Origin: Deltaproteobacteria bacterium
Lineage (GTDB): Bacteria; Desulfobacterota; Binatia; DP-6
Assembly: GCA_005879795.1 (NCBI GenBank)
Contig: VBKJ01000139.1
Span: 1-64,000 of the forward strand
Direction of reading: 5' to 3'
Length of the DNA stretch: 64,000 nt
In this document: positions 59,972-64,000 of the stretch, one piece after another
Layout: every line of letters begins with the position of its first letter
How positions within the stretch are numbered: the first letter of the stretch is position 1
Notes under the pieces: generated by a model
What the model saw: the letters and a program-made list of their open reading frames with translations, nothing else
Databases searched by the model: none
Told to the model about the DNA's origin: nothing
Translations under genes and position numbers: made by a program

Positions 59972-60442
59972 CTATCCCTGGGCCCTGCTCTCGGCGAGCC
60001 GCTCGCCACGAGCGAGCAGGCGGTCGAGGGCGAGCTCGGCGTAGTCGTGCGCGCCGTCGAAGGGCACCCGGCCGCGCTCGGCCGCCGAGAGGTGTGCGCA
60101 GGACAGGACGAGCGCCATGTGCGTGAAGGCCTGCGGGAAGTTCCCGAGCGCCGCGCCGCTCGCGGGGTCGGCCTCCTCGGCGTAGAGGCCAACGTCGTTC
60201 GCGAATCCGAGGAGCCGGTCCGTCACCAGCACGTTCGTGTCGTCGAGGTAGGCGCGCCGCGACCCGCGCACACCGGCGGGTTCGATCTCGAAGGCGCCGC
60301 CGCAGGCGGGATCGAGGATCCGGCAGAAGACCGCGGGCGAATCGAAGCGCGGGAAGCAGGCCCAGTCGATCGACCCGTCGCGTCCGACCAGCGCCGCCGA
60401 GTGGCAGTCGCCGATCAGCGCGTAGTCCCCGATGCGGTTCAT
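59972..60442 (-). pseudogene. Glycoside hydrolase family 15-like gene with a large internal deletion
   Basis: The 156-residue ORF joins the two ends of a GH15 (trehalase/glucoamylase-like) protein. The N-terminal 74 residues read IGDYALIGDCHSAALVGRDG-SIDWACFPRFDSPAVF, the typical opening, up to LDDTNVLVT. Straight after comes LLGFANDVGLYAEE, followed by GNFPQAFTHMALVLSCAHLS, which in full-length proteins lies at the very C-terminus. The (alpha/alpha)6 barrel between them, about 450 residues with both catalytic Glu, is absent, but the frame stays open. Junction near 60220. Inactive as an enzyme. Confidence 0.82.
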
Positions 60443-61060
60443 CGCACTCGCGGAACCGACCCAGACGGGACGCGATGCCCGCCGGGTCGTCGCGGCGGGG
60501 ATTACTCCGTGTCGCGGATCTGCGTCAACCCGGCGATCACCATCAGCGTCACGGTGCCCGCGGGGTCATGATCCATCCCGCCGGCGGGCCCATTCAGGCC
60601 CACACCTCGCCGCGCGGCCGCCACACTGCGCACAAGGGATCGGGGAGGCCTCGCTCGAGAGTCACCGGGAGCCCGTGGCGGCTCTCAAGGCCGCCCGGGC
60701 ACTGATTGCGGACCCAGCGCATTGGACCCGCAGCGCGTTTGCCAGGCGGTGGAAGGCGCCTCATGGGAACGCCGAGGGGGAATGGGTACCTAGCGCACGC
60801 TACAGATCCCCATGCCCGGAGATTTTGCGCAGCAGGGGCACTCTGTGCGGTGTCCGGGATGCGCAGTGGCCCGCCCGGGATCGCCTTCCTGGAAGCCGCT
60901 TCGCGCCAGCTGTTCGGCACGGGGATGCCGCGATCGCCATGGCCGAGGCGGCCGAGTGGCGACGCGACGTGGACCGCGCCTCGAGCGCCGACAAGCTCCG
61001 ACCGGCAAGCATGAGGTCGCGCAAGCTGATGCGCGGTCGGACGCCGGCCGTGCTCGCAGC
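60443..61060. other. Stretch without an intact gene, with one possible remnant
   Basis: No complete gene. On the plus strand, 60672-60770 reads VAALKAARALIADPAHWT, then SAFARRW, which resembles the start of DUF6197-type small proteins ('x-L-I-x-x-P-x-x-W-T-x-G-A-x-A-R-D') but goes out of likeness at once. A downstream piece (MAEAAEWRRDVDRASSADK at 60939) is not recognised. Reads as decayed coding DNA. Confidence 0.3.
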
Positions 61061-61300
61061 TCACCCACGCCCCCGGCGGTCCGCGACGTCGAACGCGGCC
61101 AGCACATCCCGGCAGCGGGCCTCGGCGACCGCACGCACCTCGGGGTGGCTCATGATGAAGAAGTCCCGGCCTCGATCCCGGCGACCGCGATCCGCCCGAC
61201 CTCGCCCGGATCCATCCCCGACTCGAGGAAGGCCGCGAACTCCGCCGGCGACTCCTGCCGCCCGCCGAATCGGTGGGCGTGGACACGCGCAACCTCGTCG
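61061..61300 (-). pseudogene. C-terminal remnant of a short-chain dehydrogenase, frameshifted
   Basis: On the minus strand one frame reads FLESGMDPGEVGRIAVAGIEAG and then stops. The next frame continues DFFIMSHPEVRAVAEAR, then CRDVLAAFDVADRRG and a stop at 61061. Together they match the end of SDR proteins of the kind that finish '...A-I-x-x-G-x-F-Y-I-x-T-H-P-x-x-x-x-x-V-x-x-R-x-x-x-I-L-x-A-F'. A single missing G near 61163-61167 would restore the frame. The Rossmann part with the NAD site and Tyr-x3-Lys is gone. Confidence 0.6.
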
Positions 61301-61401
61301 AGGCGAAGGCGCTTCGCTTCTAGAAGGAGCTCCACCTGAGGCCCGGGCAGATTCCGACTTCTCCGGTCACTGCCTGATGGATCGAGCACAGGATTTCACA
61401 C

Positions 61402-62919
61402 CTATCGGCAGGAGTGCCGTGGCGAGCAGGTGCTGCCCGAGGGGCAGTCCGCGGGGTCCCCGACACACACGAGCTCGTGCAGCGGCGCACCCCGCTCCCG
61501 CCGCTCGACCACCCTGAGGCCCCGCTCGCCTGGTGCCGCCGCCATGACGCGACATGGGCCGCCGCCGGCGAACGGCTTGAGCGCCGTGCAGGTCGCCTGC
61601 ACCGCGGCGGCCGTCGGCTCCACGCCCTCCTCGACCCAGCGCGTGAGGGCGAAGAACGCGGCGAGGTGCTCTGCGCCGCTGAACCCGCAGTGACCGCCGG
61701 TCGCGGTGAAGAGCTGGACGAGCTGCTCCGGGCGGCCGCTCGCTACGAAGGCTTCCCGATATTTCTCATCGTTTTCCGGAATGACGAGGCCGTCGTCGAG
61801 CGCGTGGAGGGTGAGGACCTTGGCTGCGGTCCGCCCGCGCGGCTCGAAGAAGCGCTGCATGTAGTTGACCCCCGCCGCGTCGGCGCTCGCGCGCGGCACG
61901 CCGCGGTTGAGTGCGAGCTGCTCACCGGGGGTGAGGGCGGGGGCGGCGTAGTCGACCCCGAGGTTCCCCCACGGATGGTGCTCGTGCGTCCGCCGGTGCA
62001 CCACCTCGGCGAGCCCGACCGAGGCAAAGAACAGGTCGGTCCCGACGAAGCTCTCCGGGAGCTGCGTGACGCGCAGGAAGAGGTCCTTCCGCGCCGACTG
62101 CTCGGGCGTCGGCGCGGCGCCTCCGAAGCAGGCCGTGACGGCGCGCGCTACGAGGTCGCCGTACTTCGGCTGCTCGTTCACGGCGTCCGGAGTGCCGAGG
62201 ACGAAATCCGTGCACCCCCGCGTGAGGCCGTCCGCGGGCGCGGGCGCCGGCTCTGCCGCGCCGCAGGCCTCGCCCGGGGGGCAGTCGGCGTCCTCGAGGC
62301 AGCGCGCGGTGCCGCCCGAGCACACATGGCAGACGAAACGCGCCTCGGACACGTCGCGGCAGACGTACTCGTAGACCGCGCGCAGGTCGAAGGCGCCGTT
62401 GAAGTTGCGGCGTGCGCCGGCGCCTGGCGCGCAGAACGGGAGCGCGCCCTCGTACGCCGGCGAGGCCAGCTCGAGGACGGCCTCGGTCACCATCCCGCCC
62501 TCGGAGTGGCCCCAGATGTAGGCATGTGTGGGCGTGCCGTACCGCTCCACGAAGTGGCGGCGGATGTTCTCGATATCATCGACGGCGTCCTCGACCGCCC
62601 ATCCGACCGAGCGGTACGTGGTCGTCGCGGCCGCGTAGCCCAGGTTGAGCGGGATCTGGAGCACCTGGTCGCCACCCGTGAGCTTCGTGCCGATGTTCGC
62701 GGGCGTGATGTCCCGGGGATAGGGCACGATCGAGCGCTGATCGGCGGTGTAGCCGTGCGCGTAAATGAAGAGCCCGCCGTTCCACGGCTCGGGGACAATG
62801 ATCAGATCGTAGGCACCCTTCACGCTGAAGGGCTCGACGGCGCGGAAGGTGAGCGCGGCGGCGGGGGCGGCGAGGACGAGCGGGGCGAGGAGCGCGAGCG
62901 GACGCACGAGCGATCGCAT
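61402..62919 (-). CDS. Secreted alpha/beta hydrolase with Cys-rich segment
   Basis: A 505-residue exported protein with a clear signal peptide (SLVRPLALLAPLVLAAPAAA). The hydrolase part has GGLFIYAHGYTADQRSIVPY (oxyanion hole), HAYIWGHSEGGMVTEAVLEL (nucleophile in GHSEGG), VLTLHALDDGLVIPENDEKY (acid) and FTATGGHCGFSGAEHLA (His). Inserted at about 195-220 is a Cys cluster, FVCHVCSGGTARCLEDADCP followed by P-G-E-A-C-G, a 'D-x-D-C-x-x-G-x-x-C' pattern common in secreted deltaproteobacterial proteins; a related one ends the protein (VGDPADCPSGSTCSPRHSCR). ATG 62919 has AGGAGGAAGATCGC. Substrate unknown. A pseudogene remnant lies directly upstream. Confidence 0.88.
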   Translation of the reverse strand: MRSLVRPLALLAPLVLAAPAAALTFRAVEPFSVKGAYDLIIVPEPWNGGLFIYAHGYTADQRSIVPYPRDITPANIGTKLTGGDQVLQIPLNLGYAAATTTYRSVGWAVEDAVDDIENIRRHFVERYGTPTHAYIWGHSEGGMVTEAVLELASPAYEGALPFCAPGAGARRNFNGAFDLRAVYEYVCRDVSEARFVCHVCSGGTARCLEDADCPPGEACGAAEPAPAPADGLTRGCTDFVLGTPDAVNEQPKYGDLVARAVTACFGGAAPTPEQSARKDLFLRVTQLPESFVGTDLFFASVGLAEVVHRRTHEHHPWGNLGVDYAAPALTPGEQLALNRGVPRASADAAGVNYMQRFFEPRGRTAAKVLTLHALDDGLVIPENDEKYREAFVASGRPEQLVQLFTATGGHCGFSGAEHLAAFFALTRWVEEGVEPTAAAVQATCTALKPFAGGGPCRVMAAAPGERGLRVVERRERGAPLHELVCVGDPADCPSGSTCSPRHSCR

Positions 62920-62931
62920 GCGATCTTCCTC

Positions 62932-63119
62932 CTACAGTTTGGTGAACGAGCGGCCGATGCGTTCCTCGCGCGCATCGTCGGGCGCGATGCGCGCGCCGGC
63001 GCCGCGCCCGTGAGCGGCCCAGATGCTGCCGTCCCGGGCGACCATGACGCCCTCGCAGCGGACGAGGTCCCGCCCGAGAGACGCTCCACCGCCGCGAGCT
63101 CGATGCGGACGCTCGTCAC
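62932..63119 (-). pseudogene. N-terminal remnant of an SMP-30/gluconolactonase-like gene, frameshifted
   Basis: From GTG 63119 one frame reads SVRIELAAVERLSG; the next frame continues GRDLVRCEGVMVARDGSIWA, then AAHGRGAGARIAPDD, the start of an SMP-30/gluconolactonase beta-propeller protein ('x-C-E-G-x-x-x-x-x-D-G-x-x-W-x-x-D'). A one-base error near 63072-63082 breaks the frame, and the ORF ends after about 60 residues (SFTKL) where the hydrolase signal peptide gene begins. The rest of the propeller is missing. Confidence 0.55.
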
Positions 63120-63126
63120 TCCGCAT

Positions 63127-63918
63127 CTATAGGCTCGGGCGGGGCGCGCCGACAAGGCTCACTCGGCCCGCCGGCCTCACTCGGCCCCCGCGTCGCTTCC
63201 CTGCGGCAAGCGCCCGGTCGATCTCCCACCGCAGCCGCACCCCGGCGTAGGGCTCGAAGGGTAACCGTTTTCCTTGGGAACGCGGTCGATGTCTGCCGTG
63301 CCCGCCTTTCCGTCACTTCCGCAGCGTTCGGATCGCCCCCGACGTCACTCACCTTGCCGCCGGGCGTGCGGGGTTCGTGAGCGACCGGCCACAATCGGTG
63401 CAGCGACGACGTTCATGGCGCAGGCCCGCTCCTCGGCGGCCTCGAGCCGGGCGGCGAGAAAGCGATTCTGGCGTGCGGATGTGAGGTCGAGCTGTACGCC
63501 GAGGCGGCCGTCGCGCGACCCTGCGACGAGCACGACGCCGAGTGCGATGGGTTCGTCGCGGTCGGGCTCGCGTAGCAATTTTTTCCCGGCCGAGATTAGG
63601 TACCCCAAAGCGCCACCCACCGAGGCGCCGGCTTCGACAAGCCCGGTGGCGGGGGGTACCTCGCTCGTCGTCGCCGCTGCGCGCTCGCTCCTTATCGATC
63701 AGTCTCCCCGCCGCCCCGCGACCCCGAGCTGCACGCCGTCGAGAAGGTGGTGACGCTCGGAATCGACGACACGCATCGCCGTCCTCGAGCGGGCACGACC
63801 CTGGCGACGCGACAGCGGATGATGTGGAGAGCGCCGTGTCGCGGACGAGCGGTGTAGCCTATCAGTAGCCTGTGGCCCTCGCAGCGTGCGACGCGCTCTC
63901 CAACATCGCGATCTTCAA
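63127..63918. other. Stretch without a recognisable gene
   Basis: No frame on either strand looks coding. A minus-strand ORF of 91 codons (63345-63620; LGVQLDLTSARQNRFLAARL in its middle) has no known likeness, and a short minus-strand piece near 63190-63255 reads LPFEPYAGVRLRWEIDRALA, which may be the end of a lost protein. An AT-rich patch lies at 63575-63600. Likely decayed sequence. Confidence 0.35.
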
Positions 63919-63919
63919 G

Positions 63920-63966
63920 TGGCCAGGGGCGGAGTTGAACCGCCGACACCGTGATTTTCAGTCCGT
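63920..63966 (-). pseudogene. 3' half of a tRNA-Phe (GAA), 5' half missing
   Basis: Minus strand from about 63966: GGACTGAAAATC (Phe anticodon loop CTGAAAA, anticodon GAA at 63957-63959), GTGTC (variable loop), GGCGG-TTCAACT-CCGCC (T-arm) and CCTGGCC-A (acceptor 3' strand, no CCA). The sequence to the window edge, where the acceptor 5' strand GGCCAGG and the D-arm TAGCTCAG should lie, does not match. The anticodon stem itself is also imperfect. A fragment of this kind is typical of an attachment-site copy left by an element that integrates into tRNA 3' ends, or of plain decay. Confidence 0.5.
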
Positions 63967-64000
63967 CCTGGACCCCACGCTCCGTGCGGGGAATCCGCCG

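Noticed and set aside
63345-63620. A 91-codon minus-strand ORF in the gene-poor right end
   Set aside because: No recognisable fold, no ribosome binding site, and surrounding DNA looks decayed.

Overview
The window is about 70% GC, carries almost no low-complexity AT-rich DNA, and is packed with genes that overlap by 1 to 4 bases. Gene content points to a Gram-negative bacterium of a deltaproteobacteria-like lineage (for example Binatota or Myxococcota): a complete division and cell wall cluster, an Arn lipid A modification operon, glutathione synthase, a bactofilin with its M23 partner, and secreted proteins with short Cys-rich segments. Lineage is an inference from gene content and style, not from a search.

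Layout. 1-13.8 kb is mixed housekeeping: prfA (cut by the window edge) and rpmE, an Hsp20, a frameshifted secreted protein, a monoacylglycerol lipase-like hydrolase, a vapBC toxin-antitoxin pair, glpK with an acyltransferase, a tandem pair of ArsA/Get3-like ATPases, acpS with a radical SAM gene, a four-BON-domain protein and a lipoprotein. 13.9-31.6 kb is the dcw cluster on the minus strand in the order mraZ-rsmH-ftsL-ftsI-murE-murF-mraY-murD-ftsW-murG-murC-murB-ftsQ-ftsA-ftsZ, driven at least by a good promoter at 31718-31746. 31.9-37.7 kb holds rnpB, a zinc-ribbon coiled-coil protein, a CAU-anticodon tRNA and the macromolecular synthesis operon rpsU-cvpA-dnaG-rpoD. 37.7-41.2 kb has a glycerophosphodiesterase and prmA-rsmE-gshB. 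41.4-50.6 kb has a broken copper ATPase, lipolytic and serine hydrolases, a patatin, and bactofilin-M23 genes behind a sigma-54-like promoter. 51.3-58.6 kb is a full L-Ara4N operon arnB-arnC-arnA(formyltransferase)-arnA(dehydrogenase)-arnD-arnT with a divergent ArnE/EmrE-like gene, followed by a glycine amidinotransferase family gene. 59.9-64 kb is decaying sequence: an internally deleted GH15 gene, SDR and SMP-30 remnants, an intact secreted hydrolase, and the 3' half of a tRNA-Phe at the edge.

The least expected content is not a gene. Two families of short dispersed repeats sit in and around the genes. Family 1 (about 100 bp, GC-rich, two hairpins, copies at 17790, 20927, 21044 and 32362) includes a copy inside the reading frame of murB, where it encodes an extra ~40 residues. 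Family 2 (108-184 bp, MITE-like, with ~26 bp terminal inverted repeats, copies at 18194, 23685, 43929 and a single end at 46765) lies exactly at gene borders, and its terminal TAG is the stop codon of murC, mraY and a serine hydrolase; one copy reads through the N-terminus of the broken copper ATPase. A second theme is promoter placement: several good -35/-10 pairs lie so close to GTG/ATG starts that the transcripts would be leaderless or nearly so (rpmE, 8584-8940, the first ArsA gene, the glycerophosphodiesterase and the serine hydrolase). Both themes rest on reading the sequence alone and need genome-wide counts to confirm.
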